A stretch of DNA of 64,000 nucleotides from Leifsonia sp. Leaf264 (GCF_001422325.1 NZ_LMMR01000007.1:303539-367538); one strand, 5' to 3'. Counted from the first letter of the stretch, positions 41,864-50,491 are shown. Notes: generated from the sequence alone by a model not told the origin. Translations and numbers: made by a program.

Positions 41864-42217
41864 TCAGCCGCGCGGGCGCGTCGTCCGCCGCAGGATGCCG
41901 GCGACGCCAGCGACCAACAGCAGCGCGCCCAGCGCCAGCACCGCGTAGAGCACGAAGGTGCCCGGCGTGAGGGTCTCCAGCCACGTCGAGACGTCGTCGC
42001 GACGGGTGACGTCGGTGACGATCCACAGCAGCACCGCCGCGAGCGCGGAGAAGGCGAGGCCCCAGACGACGGCGGCCCAGCGGATGACGGGGCCGGTGGG
42101 AGCGGGTGACGTCGTCGAGGGCTCGGGCGTCGGGCTGGCGGCATCCGGAGCAGCGGCATCCGTCACCGGGGTCTGGATGTTCTCGTAGGGCGTCGTAGGG
42201 GTGGTGTCTGCGCTCAT
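41864..42217 (-). CDS. Small membrane protein linked to PspC gene
   Basis: A 117-aa protein. The N-terminal half is disordered and rich in Thr/Pro/Ala. Two TM helices follow (about residues 46-66 and 87-108), and the end is basic (RRTTRPRG). No family was recognised. Its ATG overlaps the stop of the PspC-domain gene (ATGA), so it is the second gene of that operon and is likely to function with the envelope-stress protein. Confidence 0.7.
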   Translation of the reverse strand: MSADTTPTTPYENIQTPVTDAAAPDAASPTPEPSTTSPAPTGPVIRWAAVVWGLAFSALAAVLLWIVTDVTRRDDVSTWLETLTPGTFVLYAVLALGALLLVAGVAGILRRTTRPRG

Positions 42218-43956
42218 GGTCGGTTCTCCTCGTGGATGGTGACCTGGATGCCCCCGGTCAGGCCGTGGACTGTGATGACGGCGTCAGGTGCGCCTGTGGT
42301 CGTGCCGGATGCACCGCCGACAGTTCCGACGAGATGCATGTCGCCATCGCCGTCGGTCACGCGGCTGAGCTCCTGGCCGTCGGAGTACTCGCCGTTCTCG
42401 TCGACGGTCCACACCGACGAGTAGCCGGAGGCGAACTCGGCGTCGATCTTCACCGTGACCCCGTCGTAGACGTCGAGGTAGACGTTGCCGGCTCCCATGG
42501 TGATGTCGATCCGCGGGGTACCGTCGACGGCCGCCGTGCTCGCCCCTGCGGTGATGTACGCGGTGCCGGCCGGCAGGAGGTAGCTCTGCGATCCGGTGAG
42601 CGGGATGGAGGTGTCGCCCAGCACCATCCGGTCGGTGCGCGGCACCGCCGCTGAGCCGAAGGCCAGCACGAGGGCCGAGATGGTGACGAAGGCGAGGAAG
42701 CCGCTGCGCCGGCGCAGGAGACCGGCCACGACCATCGAGAGCGCCGAGACCAGCGCGGCCACGGCGAGCCCGATCGTCACGGCGTAGGCGCTGTTCGTCG
42801 CGCTGCCGAGGGCGGCGATGGCTGCGATGGAGCCAGCCACCAGGCCGGCGCCGACAGTCGCCACGATGTAGGCGAAGCTCGTGCGCGGTCGCGTGAGCTT
42901 GCGCAGGCGTCTGGCCTCATCTGCACGAGCCGTGAAGGCCGCGGCGCGCGCCTTGTTCTCGGCCGCGAGCCGTGCCCTGGCCTCGCGGCTGGCGTCGGCC
43001 TGCGACTGCCGCCACGCCTCGTGGTCGAGGCGCCAGGCCGCGTGCTGCGCCTTCCAGGCCTCGTACTCGTCGGTGCCGGGGTCGACGGCGGTCGGTTGCG
43101 CTGGGGCGACCGGCTCGGCCGCGACTGGAGCGGCATCCGTCGTCGTGCTCTGGATCGTGTCAGGGCCGACGGATGCCGCGGCCACGGTCGACGTTGCCGC
43201 TCCAGTCGCCGGCACCGCCGTACCCGCAGTCGTCGTGCGCCCTGCAGCCTCGGACTCGTACTGCGCGAACGCGGCTTCCGGAGAGGTCGATGCGTTGACC
43301 CGCTCCGAGGTGCGGTTGCGGCGCACCAGCCAGATGATGAGGGCGGTGATGGCGCCGATGAGAGCGACGGTCCAGAGGAACCTGATGGCGTAGACCCACG
43401 GGCTGGAGGTCCAGAAGCCGCCGTACTGCACGGCGTCCCAGGTGTCGTCGATGAACGGGTTGCCGCCGAATGCGAACGGGGAGAGGCCGAGCAGCACCAG
43501 GATCGCGATGCCGACCAGAGCCTTGTCCCAGACGCCGCGGAGCAGCTGCTCGAGGTGGATGCGCCCAGTGGTGTCGGGCAGCAGCAGCCAGGCGAGGCCG
43601 TAGAGGAGGAAGACGGGAACGCCGAACAGGGCGCACACGACGAGCACGCCGCGCACGATGACGGGGTCGATCGAGAGCCTGGCGCTCACGCCGGCCGCCA
43701 CACCGCCGAGCCAGCCCGGAAGGCGCGGAACGCCGAGCGAGCGCATCCATCCGAAGAAGCCGGTGTCGGGCTCGACGGGCGGGATGCGGCCGGCGGACTC
43801 GCCCCCCAGCGATCCGCCGGCCGTGCTCCCCGTCGATGCGGATGCATCCGTGGGGATCGTGGCAGTCGACTCCGCATCCGTCGAGCCGTCTCCGATGTCC
43901 GGTGCCGCGGACTCCGAGGGAGCCGATTCGTCTGGTGGGGTCTGTTTCTCTGCCAT
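42214..43956 (-). CDS. PspC-domain membrane protein
   Basis: A 580-aa protein. A disordered acidic N-terminus (1-62) precedes a PspC domain (about 68-140: GVPRLPGWLGGVAAGVSARLSIDPVIVRGVLVV). Further TM segments lie near 150-170 and 185-210. A long Ala-rich charged section with a helical stretch (WKAQHAAWRLDHEAWRQSQADASREARARLAAENKARAA) follows, then four TM helices, and a C-terminal beta-rich domain (DUF4097-like). PspC proteins sense or protect against membrane stress. It is divergent from a sensor kinase that also has a PspC domain. A matching RR system suggests regulation by that pair. Confidence 0.85.
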   Translation of the reverse strand: MAEKQTPPDESAPSESAAPDIGDGSTDAESTATIPTDASASTGSTAGGSLGGESAGRIPPVEPDTGFFGWMRSLGVPRLPGWLGGVAAGVSARLSIDPVIVRGVLVVCALFGVPVFLLYGLAWLLLPDTTGRIHLEQLLRGVWDKALVGIAILVLLGLSPFAFGGNPFIDDTWDAVQYGGFWTSSPWVYAIRFLWTVALIGAITALIIWLVRRNRTSERVNASTSPEAAFAQYESEAAGRTTTAGTAVPATGAATSTVAAASVGPDTIQSTTTDAAPVAAEPVAPAQPTAVDPGTDEYEAWKAQHAAWRLDHEAWRQSQADASREARARLAAENKARAAAFTARADEARRLRKLTRPRTSFAYIVATVGAGLVAGSIAAIAALGSATNSAYAVTIGLAVAALVSALSMVVAGLLRRRSGFLAFVTISALVLAFGSAAVPRTDRMVLGDTSIPLTGSQSYLLPAGTAYITAGASTAAVDGTPRIDITMGAGNVYLDVYDGVTVKIDAEFASGYSSVWTVDENGEYSDGQELSRVTDGDGDMHLVGTVGGASGTTTGAPDAVITVHGLTGGIQVTIHEENRP

Positions 43957-43991
43957 GACTCGATGGTGCCGCCCCGGCCACTCGGCTCGCT

Positions 43992-44020
43992 ATCAGGTAC
44001 GACCCTGACCGGACCCTGAT
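43992..44020. promoter_or_regulatory. Putative response-regulator site between the PspC genes
   Basis: ATCAGGT (43992-43998) faces ACCCTGA (44002-44008) as an inverted pair, and ACCCTGA recurs at 44013-44019, exactly one helical turn (11 bp) on. It lies in the divergent promoter region. Binding by the NarL-type regulator encoded at 45329 is inferred. Confidence 0.45.
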
Positions 44021-44070
44021 TCCTCATGGCCCGCCTCCCGGGGTCGACCGACGCGTGATTGGATTCAGGG

Positions 44071-45336
44071 GTGTCCACAGCATCCGCCCGCCGTCAGGCC
44101 CCGCGCCCCGGGGTGGCTGCGCGCGGGCACGGCCGCCCCTCGGGCGCGCCGGCTCCGGCACTCGACCGCGACCGCGACTGCCAGATCGCCGGCGTCGCCG
44201 GGGGATTGGCCAGGCACCTGGGCTGGCCGCCGGTCCTCGTGCGGGCGCTGTTCGTCGTGACGGCGCTCCTGGGTGGCGCCGGTGTGCTGCTCTACCTCTG
44301 GCTCTGGGCCTTCACGCCGTGGGCCGAGCCTGCCGGGCCCGACGAGGCGCGCATCACCCGTCGCGCGCCTGTGGCATGGATCCTCATCACGATCGCCCTC
44401 GTCGAGGTCGCCATCGCCATCGCCCAGGCCCTCTCCGACGGCGTGGTCGCCGGCGCTCTCGGCATCCTGCCCGGCTGGCTCACCCCCGTCGTCGGAGCCG
44501 TCGTGTTCTCGGCCGCGGCCGGTGCGTGGGTGAGCTTCATCGACCGCCGAGACCCCGGGCGCGGCATCCGGACCGAGCGCGCCATCCGCATCGTCGCGAC
44601 AGCAGCTCTCGCCCTCCTCGCCCTCGTGCTCCTGCTCAGCCCCCGGGCCAACGAGAGCCCGACCCAGGTGGCCGTGGCAGCCCTCGTCGTCGTGCTGGGC
44701 ATCGGACTCGTCTACGCCCCGTCGCTCGTGACTCTGTGGAACGACCTCACCAGGGAGCGGGTCGCCCGCATCAGGGACGAGCAGCGCAGCGAGATCGCCG
44801 CGCACCTGCACGACTCCGTGCTGCAGACTCTCGCCCTCATCCAGAACCGGGCCGGCGCGTCGAGCGAGGCCGGTCGACTGGCCAGGGCGCAGGAGCGCGA
44901 GCTGCGCAGCTGGCTGTTCGAGGGTGACTCCCCGGCCGACAGCGACCTCGCCACGGACCTGCGCGACTTCGCCTCGGCGCTCGAGCTCGACTACTCGGTG
45001 CGCATCGAGGTCGTCGCCGTCGGGTCATCCACCGAGCGGGCGAGCGGCGAGCTGGCCGCGGCCGCCCGTGAGGCCATGCTGAACGCCGCCAGGCACGCCG
45101 GCGGCGACGTCTCGGTCTACATCGAGGGATCGGCGACCGCCGTCGACGTCTTCGTCAGGGACCGCGGACCGGGGTTCGACCCCGCATCCGTCGCCTCCGA
45201 CCGTCTCGGCGTTCGCGAGTCGATCATCGGGCGGATGCGTCGGGCCGGCGGTCGCGGGACGGTGTCCGCCGGCGCCGGCGGCGTGGGCACCGAGGTGCAC
45301 CTGCGCTTCGAGACCGGGGAGGCGTCCCGTGGCTGA
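44071..45336 (+). CDS. Two-component sensor histidine kinase with PspC domain
   Basis: A 421-aa sensor. An N-terminal PspC domain (about 28-90, CQIAGVAGGLARHLGWPPVLVRALFVV) is followed by TM helices, then a HisKA_3-type dimerisation region with the phospho-acceptor in EIAAHLHDSVLQTLALIQ. The C-terminal HATPase has the N box (REAMLNAARHAGG) and the G1 box (RDRGPGFDP). GTG 44071 is preferred over TTG 44059, though no strong ribosome site is present at either. It overlaps the response-regulator gene by 8 bases. It probably senses membrane or cell-wall stress, as do PspC-linked kinases in other actinobacteria. Confidence 0.87.
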   Translation: MSTASARRQAPRPGVAARGHGRPSGAPAPALDRDRDCQIAGVAGGLARHLGWPPVLVRALFVVTALLGGAGVLLYLWLWAFTPWAEPAGPDEARITRRAPVAWILITIALVEVAIAIAQALSDGVVAGALGILPGWLTPVVGAVVFSAAAGAWVSFIDRRDPGRGIRTERAIRIVATAALALLALVLLLSPRANESPTQVAVAALVVVLGIGLVYAPSLVTLWNDLTRERVARIRDEQRSEIAAHLHDSVLQTLALIQNRAGASSEAGRLARAQERELRSWLFEGDSPADSDLATDLRDFASALELDYSVRIEVVAVGSSTERASGELAAAAREAMLNAARHAGGDVSVYIEGSATAVDVFVRDRGPGFDPASVASDRLGVRESIIGRMRRAGGRGTVSAGAGGVGTEVHLRFETGEASRG

Positions 45337-45994
45337 GCCGATCACCGTGGTCGTCGTCGACGACCACTCCATCTTCCGCTCGGGACTGCGAGCAGACCTC
45401 GACGAGTCGGTTCTCGTGGTCGGGGAGGCCGATGACGTCGACTCGGCCATCGCCGTGATCACGGCGATGGCCCCCACGGTCGTCCTCCTCGATGTGCACC
45501 TGCCCGGAGGAGCCGATGCCGCATCCTCCGGCGGCGCCGAGGTGATCCGTCGCACCGCAGCCCTCGTTCCCGGTACCCGCTTCCTGGCGCTGAGCGTCTC
45601 CGACTCGGCCGAGGACGTCGTGGGCGTCATCCGCGCCGGCGCCCGCGGCTACATCACGAAGGGCAGCTCCGGATCCGACGTCAGCCGTGCCGTCCACGCC
45701 GTCGCCGGCGGCGACGCCGTGTTCTCCCCGCGGCTGGCCGGCTTCGTGCTCGACGCCTTCGGGGCGGCCGGAGGCGAGATCGCGTCGACGGATGAGGAGC
45801 TCGATCGCCTGTCGGCGCGCGAGCAGGAGGTGATGCGCCTCATCGCCCGCGGCTACGCCTACAAGGAGGTGGCGGCGACCCTGTTCATCTCGACGAAGAC
45901 GGTCGAGACCCACGTCTCCTCGGTGCTGCGGAAGCTCCAGCTGTCGTCGCGGCACGAGCTGACGGCCTGGGCGACGGCGCGCAAGCTGCTGTAG
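45329..45994 (+). CDS. NarL/LuxR-family response regulator
   Basis: A 221-aa regulator with an N-terminal receiver (VVVVDDHSIFRSGL, phospho-acceptor Asp in VVLLDVHLPGG) and a C-terminal LuxR HTH (LSAREQEVMRLIARGYAYKEVAATLFISTKTVETHVSSVLRKL). GTG 45329 lies inside the 3' end of the kinase gene, so the two are coupled. It is the cognate partner of the PspC-domain kinase and likely controls the divergent PspC gene. Confidence 0.9.
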   Translation: MAEPITVVVVDDHSIFRSGLRADLDESVLVVGEADDVDSAIAVITAMAPTVVLLDVHLPGGADAASSGGAEVIRRTAALVPGTRFLALSVSDSAEDVVGVIRAGARGYITKGSSGSDVSRAVHAVAGGDAVFSPRLAGFVLDAFGAAGGEIASTDEELDRLSAREQEVMRLIARGYAYKEVAATLFISTKTVETHVSSVLRKLQLSSRHELTAWATARKLL

Positions 45995-46013
45995 GGGCGC
46001 TGTTGGCGTTGCT

Positions 46014-46049
46014 GCTGTAGCCGCTGTAGCCGCTGTGGCCGCTGTAGCT
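46014..46049. repeat. Four tandem copies of a 9-bp repeat
   Basis: GCTGTAGCC at 46014 and 46023, GCTGTGGCC at 46032 and GCTGTAGCT at 46041 are adjacent in the gap after the response-regulator gene. It is a short microsatellite with no obvious hairpin. No function is evident. Confidence 0.8.
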
Positions 46050-46078
46050 GCGGCTCCGTCCGCGCCATAGGGTGGAGC

Positions 46079-46465
46079 ATGCTCATCGCCAGCCTGCTGC
46101 TCCTCGGCATCGCCGCCCTGATCCACGTGTACATCTTCGTGCTGGAGTCAGTGCGCTGGACCGCGCCGTCGACTCGCCGCACCTTCGGGACCACGGCCGA
46201 GACCGCCGAGATCACCAGGGGGCTCGCCTTCAACCAGGGCTTCTACAACCTGTTCCTGGCGATCATCCTCGCGATCGGCATCGGATTCCTCGCCGCAGGG
46301 TCGCTGGAGATCGGCGCTGCCCTCGCCTTCGCGAGCGCCGGCTCGATGGTGGCCGCGGCGCTCGTGCTCATCCTCTCGGACCACACGAAGGGGCGCGCGG
46401 CCGCCGTGCAGGCGACCGCGCCCCTCATCGGCCTGATCCTGCTGCTCGTCGCGGTGCTCGTCTAG
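46079..46465 (+). CDS. DUF1304 membrane protein
   Basis: A 128-aa protein with four TM helices. Typical DUF1304 features are HVYIFVLESVRW in helix 1, the loop TRRTFGTTAETAEITRGLAFNQGFYNLFLAIIL, and a C-terminal pair of hydrophobic helices. The family is annotated as membrane proteins of unknown function. ATG 46079 has TAGGGT 5 nt upstream, consistent with a leaderless transcript. Confidence 0.85.
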   Translation: MLIASLLLLGIAALIHVYIFVLESVRWTAPSTRRTFGTTAETAEITRGLAFNQGFYNLFLAIILAIGIGFLAAGSLEIGAALAFASAGSMVAAALVLILSDHTKGRAAAVQATAPLIGLILLLVAVLV

Positions 46466-46506
46466 GGAGCCGACCGCCCCGGTCGGCGTCTCGCCTCCGG
46501 CCACGG

Positions 46507-46568
46507 TCGACCTGGCAGTTTCGGTTGCCTGCCGCATCCGGCAGCCAGCCGAAACTGCGACGTCGAGG
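46507..46568. repeat. Long hairpin repeat, copy 1, abutting the DUF559 gene
   Basis: TCGAC pairs with GTCGA at the ends, GCAGTTTCGG pairs with CCGAAACTGC over 10 bp, and CTGCCG pairs with CGGCAG at the top around a 4-base loop. The repeat ends 1-2 bases before the DUF559 stop codon. A copy in the same orientation lies on the other side of the gene at 47541-47601. Confidence 0.75.
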
Positions 46569-46569
46569 A

Positions 46570-47484
46570 TCAACGACGCCACCCTCGCGTCAGCAGCTGC
46601 CGTTCGATGCGACGGATGAGGCCCGCCACGTCGACGAGATCGTCGGCGTTCACCCTGATCACCGTGTAGCCGAGCGACTCGATCTCGGCGATCCGCGTCA
46701 TGTCCCGCCTCCACTGCGCCTTGTCGCGATGGTGATCGCCCTCGTACTCCAGCACGATCGGGTACTCGGCGAACAGCAGGTCGACGCGAGCGACGAAGCG
46801 TCCGTTCTCGTCGACGATGTCGACGTTCGCCAGTAGCGACGGAAGGCCGGCTGTCGTGAGGACAACGCGGAGAACGGACTCCGGCGGCGATTCCGATCGG
46901 TCGCTCAGCAGCGGCAACGCTCGCTCGAGCAGCGCGCGCCCACGCCGTCGCCCGAACGCGTCCACGGCGCCGGCCAGGACGGCCCGGGTGCACGTCGGAC
47001 TTCGACGCCGGATCAGATGATCGCCGACAGCGACGAGGTCGGGGAGCTCGAGCATCGGCGAGAGATCGCACCAGGTGCGTGCGGCTGAGGTGAGCCGCAC
47101 CGTTCCGATGCTGACGAGCTCGGCCCGATCGATGCTGATCTGGCGACCGCGGATGCCGTTCCGTCGCGGCGCGGCCCGAGGCGGTGTCACGGCGACGTCG
47201 AGGGCGGTCTCGACCTGGGCCGCCACGGCGTGCGGCAGCGGCATCCGCCACAGCAGCGCGGCGGTCGCACCGATCATGAACGCGCCCTCGGGCAGGATCC
47301 GCATCGCCAGTTCGCTGCGGGCGAGGAGATCGAGCTGGACCCGCGCCGGTATACGAGTGCCGTGGAAGGGCGAGACGAGGTCGCTCGGCCGCAGGCGGGC
47401 CCGCGACAATCCCTCCGTCGCCGCCTCCTTCACGGTGAAGCCGCGCCACTCGAAGGAGTTCGGAAGCGGTGAGGGCCGAGGCAT
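46570..47484 (-). CDS. DUF559-domain (Vsr-like fold) protein
   Basis: A 304-aa protein. The N-terminal part (about 1-190) has an AbiEi-like arrangement: EAATEGLSRARLRPSDLVSPFHGTRIP, GATAALLWRMPLPH and SAARTWCDLSPMLELPDLVAVGDHLIR. The C-terminal DUF559 region (about 215-300) includes the PD-(D/E)xK-like elements RVDLLFAEYPIVLEYEGDHH and RRDMTRIAEIESLGYTVIRVNADDL. Genes of this type are frequent in actinobacteria and are annotated as endonuclease-like or type IV toxin-antitoxin-related; their role is unknown. It is bracketed by two copies of a 60-bp hairpin repeat. The start ATG 47484 has GACACT 6 nt upstream (leaderless-like). Confidence 0.78.
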   Translation of the reverse strand: MPRPSPLPNSFEWRGFTVKEAATEGLSRARLRPSDLVSPFHGTRIPARVQLDLLARSELAMRILPEGAFMIGATAALLWRMPLPHAVAAQVETALDVAVTPPRAAPRRNGIRGRQISIDRAELVSIGTVRLTSAARTWCDLSPMLELPDLVAVGDHLIRRRSPTCTRAVLAGAVDAFGRRRGRALLERALPLLSDRSESPPESVLRVVLTTAGLPSLLANVDIVDENGRFVARVDLLFAEYPIVLEYEGDHHRDKAQWRRDMTRIAEIESLGYTVIRVNADDLVDVAGLIRRIERQLLTRGWRR

Positions 47485-47540
47485 GCGCCGAGTGTCGCAG
47501 CGGCACGGCGTGCGAGGGGAGCGCTGTCCACAGCGCGCCC

Positions 47541-47601
47541 CGACTTGGCAGTTTCGGCTGCCTCGAGAACAGCTCAGGCAGCCACAACTGCAAAGTCGAG
47601 G
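47541..47601. repeat. Long hairpin repeat, copy 2, upstream of the DUF559 gene
   Basis: CGACTT (start) pairs with AAGTCG (end), and GCAGTTTCGGCTGCCT pairs with AGGCAGCCACAACTGC with two mismatches, around a 12-base loop. It shares TTGGCAGTTTCGG and CAACTGCAAAGTCGAGG-like ends with copy 1. Confidence 0.75.
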
Positions 47602-47641
47602 AACGGCGACGGGAGGCGGAGGAAGGCGGAGGGAGCGCCGC

Positions 47642-48292
47642 TCAGAGCAGGCCGAGCTCCATCGCGCGCGTCACGGCGCGGGTGCGATCGCTCACGGCGA
47701 GCTTCTCGAAGACGTGCAAGAGGTGCGTCTTCACCGTCGCCTCGCCGATGAACAGGGTCGCGGCGATCTGCGGATTGCTGTGGCCCGCCGCCACCAGCGT
47801 CAGCACCTGCACCTCCCGGGCCGAGAGCCGTGGTGCGGCTGCGGCATCCGGGGCCGTCGTTCCCGTGCGCACCCGCTGCACCAGCATGGCCGCGATGGTC
47901 GGGGCGAGCACGGTCTGGCCGCCGGCGACGGCGCGCACGCCCTCGATGATCTCGTCCTGGGGTGCCGCCTTCAGCAGGTAGCCGCTGGCTCCGGCCTCGA
48001 TGGCGCCGATGATGTCGTCGTCGGTCTCGTAGGTCGTGAGCACCAGCACCCGTGTCGGGCTCCCGGATGCCGCCCCGTCGGCCAGGATGCCGGCCGTGGC
48101 CGTGACGCCGCCCACCCCCGGCATGCGCAGGTCCATGAGCACGAGGTCGGGTCGCAGCTCGGCGGTCAGTCGCCGGGCATCCTCGCCGCTCGAGGCCTCG
48201 CCGACGACCTCGATGTCGTCGGCTGCCGCGAGCAGGCCGACGATTCCGGAACGCACGATCGGGTGGTCGTCGGCGACGACGACCCGGATCAC
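47642..48292 (-). CDS. NarL/LuxR-family response regulator of an ABC-2 exporter
   Basis: A 216-aa regulator with receiver start VIRVVVADDHPIVRSGI, phospho-acceptor Asp in DLVLMDLRMPG, and LuxR HTH LSAREVQVLTLVAAGHSNPQIAATLFIGEATVKTHLLHVFEKL. GTG 48292 overlaps the kinase stop (GTGA). It is the cognate regulator of the kinase at 48289-49626. The ABC exporter upstream on the same strand is the expected target, as in antibiotic-resistance-type modules. Confidence 0.88.
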   Translation of the reverse strand: MIRVVVADDHPIVRSGIVGLLAAADDIEVVGEASSGEDARRLTAELRPDLVLMDLRMPGVGGVTATAGILADGAASGSPTRVLVLTTYETDDDIIGAIEAGASGYLLKAAPQDEIIEGVRAVAGGQTVLAPTIAAMLVQRVRTGTTAPDAAAAPRLSAREVQVLTLVAAGHSNPQIAATLFIGEATVKTHLLHVFEKLAVSDRTRAVTRAMELGLL

Positions 48293-49626
48293 GGAGCGAC
48301 TCCGGAGCGCCAGCTCGGAAGGCCCTGGTGCCGGCCATCGGATGCCGCGACGCCGGGGGCGGCATCCGTCGCCGGATCGGCGGCACCGTCACCGGCACCC
48401 TCAACGGCATCGGCCTGCACCGGCGGCACGGGCACCGTGATGGTGAGGGTCGTCCCACCGCCCGGGGTCTCGCCGACGGCGAGCCGCCCGCCGACCAGGC
48501 CGACGCGCTCGCGCATGCCGGCGAGGCCGAACCCGCCCGGGCCGGAGCCGCCGGGCCCCGAACTGCCGGACCCAGACCTGCCGGGCCCGGAGCCCGACCC
48601 GTCCCCGGACCCGGCCGAGAGTCCGGATCCGTCATCGCTGATGGTGAGCACGATGAGCCCGTCACCCTGCTCGACGCGCACAGTGGCCGTTGCAGCGCGG
48701 GCGTGCTTGCGCACGTTCGCGAGCCCCTCCTGGGTGCAGCGCAGCAGCACGACCTCGCGCTCGCGGTCGATGGCGCCGATGTCGACGGATGTCGTGACCT
48801 GCACGCCCGTCTCACGTTGGAAGCGGTCGGCGAGTCGCTCGAGCGCTTCGGCGAGGCTGGAGCCCGCCGGCATCGCCGCCATCGATGCGACGAGCGAGCG
48901 CGCCTCGGTCAGTGACTCACGGGCCAGCGCTTCGATCATCTCGACGCTCTCGACAGCCTTCTCCGACCCATCGAGCGCCGCCACCTCGCCGCGGGCGCGC
49001 TGCGCCACCATGACGAGCCCGGTGAGGCTCTGCGCGATGGTGTCGTGGATCTCGCGGGCCAGGCGCTCGCGTTCGCTGGCCACGCCGGACTCCCGCGACA
49101 GGGCTGCGAGCTCGCCCTGCGCGGCCTGCAGGTCGGCGAGCAGCTGCGCGCGTTCCTCGCCGTACTCGGCAATGCGCGTGATCCAGAGGCCGAGAGCGAG
49201 CGAGAACACGACCGAGAGTGCTGCGATCGCGATGCCGTTGGCGAGGCCGGCCATGCCGTAGCGGGCCGTGTAGCCGATGACGACGGCGGAGCCTATGAGC
49301 AGGTTGGCGAGGACGGCGCCCCTGGTGTTCGTGGCGATCGACCAGGCGAACGGATAGAGGAAGGTCTGCAGGATGGCGAACGACGGCTCGAAGGCCACGC
49401 CCACTGCGAGGATGACGGCGAACCCCACCACGGCGATGGTGTCGTGCGGGCTCGGCGGCGACATGATGCGCCACCGGCCGTAGCCGAAGTAGAACGCGAG
49501 GAACGCCGCGACGCAGGCCCAGTCGCCCCAGTCCGATGCGCCGAACGGGGGCACCATCGCCGTGATGGCCGCCACCACGAGGGCGACAGCCACGGCGGCA
49601 ACGTCCCACCAGCGTCGATTCTGCAC
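48289..49626 (-). CDS. Sensor histidine kinase (NarX/DesK type)
   Basis: A 445-aa kinase with about five or six TM helices in the first 150 residues. A HisKA_3 domain follows with the phospho-acceptor His in RLAREIHDTIAQSLTGLVM. The HATPase has the N box CTQEGLANVRKHA and the DDGSGL G box. A striking linker (SGSGPGRSGSGSSGPGGSGPGGFG) interrupts the HATPase between the N and G2 boxes. The start is GTG 49626. It is 56 bp from the ABC permease gene on the same strand. Confidence 0.87.
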   Translation of the reverse strand: MQNRRWWDVAAVAVALVVAAITAMVPPFGASDWGDWACVAAFLAFYFGYGRWRIMSPPSPHDTIAVVGFAVILAVGVAFEPSFAILQTFLYPFAWSIATNTRGAVLANLLIGSAVVIGYTARYGMAGLANGIAIAALSVVFSLALGLWITRIAEYGEERAQLLADLQAAQGELAALSRESGVASERERLAREIHDTIAQSLTGLVMVAQRARGEVAALDGSEKAVESVEMIEALARESLTEARSLVASMAAMPAGSSLAEALERLADRFQRETGVQVTTSVDIGAIDREREVVLLRCTQEGLANVRKHARAATATVRVEQGDGLIVLTISDDGSGLSAGSGDGSGSGPGRSGSGSSGPGGSGPGGFGLAGMRERVGLVGGRLAVGETPGGGTTLTITVPVPPVQADAVEGAGDGAADPATDAAPGVAASDGRHQGLPSWRSGVAP

Positions 49627-49681
49627 GGGTCTACTCTGTCACCAGCCTCGGCGCCAGGTCATGGGCCCACCCGGCTTCGGG

Positions 49682-50491
49682 TCAGGCATCCTTGCGGATC
49701 CAGCGGAAGGTGAGCCGGCTGAGCACGAGCCCGATGACGAGCCAGACGAGCAGGGCGATGGCCACGGCACCGAGGTCCCAGGATCCGCCCACCTCGAGGG
49801 CGGCGAAGTCGTCGGGCAAGAACACGGCCCGCATGCCCTGGGCCATCCACTTGAGCGGGAAGATGCTCGCTATGTTCTGCATCCACTCGGGCAGCAGGTA
49901 GAACTGCAGGTACACGCCCGAGATGAACTGCAGGATGAGCACGATCGGGATGACGACGGCCGTGGCGCTGCGGCCCGAGCGGGGCAGTGCCGAGAGGGCG
50001 ATCCCGAGGAATGCCGAGGTGATGATGCCGAGCACGAACACCCAGGCGAAGGTCGCCCACTTGGACGGCTCGGTCGGCAGGGCGATTCCGAAGACGGTCC
50101 CGGCGACGAGCAGGAGGAGTGCGGCCTGCAGCACGCCGGTCACGAAGACCTGGCCGATCTTGCCGAGGAAGTAGCTCACCGGGGAGAGCGGGGTGCCGCC
50201 CAGCCGTTTCAGCGTGCCGTCGCCCTTCTCCCCGGCGATGTCGACGGCGAGGTTCTGCACCCCGGAGAGCAGCATGCCGGCAGCCAGCATGCCGGGCAGG
50301 TAGTAGGCCCCGACGCTGATGGACGTCGTGCCGGGGCCGGCGCTGACATCGCCGGACGAGCTGAACGCCGCCGTGAAGATGCCGAGCATGATGAGCGGGA
50401 ACAGGAAGGTGAAGAACACCGCGTCGGGCGATCGGAAGTAGCCGACGGTCTCGTAGCGCACGCGGGAGGCGCCGAGGGCGACGAGGCTCAT
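49682..50491 (-). CDS. ABC-2 type exporter permease
   Basis: A 269-aa permease with six TM helices: FFTFLFPLIMLGIFTAAFSSS, YYLPGMLAAGMLLSGVQNLAVDI, and later VVIPIVLILQFISGVYLQFYLLP. The KGDGTLKRLGGTPLSPVSYFLGKIGQ cytoplasmic segment is typical of ABC2 membrane proteins. It overlaps the ATPase gene by ATGA. It probably exports a drug or lipid, and the neighbouring two-component system would control it. Confidence 0.87.
   Translation of the reverse strand: MSLVALGASRVRYETVGYFRSPDAVFFTFLFPLIMLGIFTAAFSSSGDVSAGPGTTSISVGAYYLPGMLAAGMLLSGVQNLAVDIAGEKGDGTLKRLGGTPLSPVSYFLGKIGQVFVTGVLQAALLLLVAGTVFGIALPTEPSKWATFAWVFVLGIITSAFLGIALSALPRSGRSATAVVIPIVLILQFISGVYLQFYLLPEWMQNIASIFPLKWMAQGMRAVFLPDDFAALEVGGSWDLGAVAIALLVWLVIGLVLSRLTFRWIRKDA

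Noticed and set aside
41793-42026. Small minus-strand frame reading through the 41807-41853 palindrome
   Set aside because: It overlaps the membrane protein gene in another frame and crosses an intergenic palindrome. No start signal or coding composition was seen.
46014-46049. 9-bp repeats as an iteron-type origin or regulator site
   Set aside because: Four copies in a short gap with no replication or regulator gene that would use them. Simple slippage explains them.
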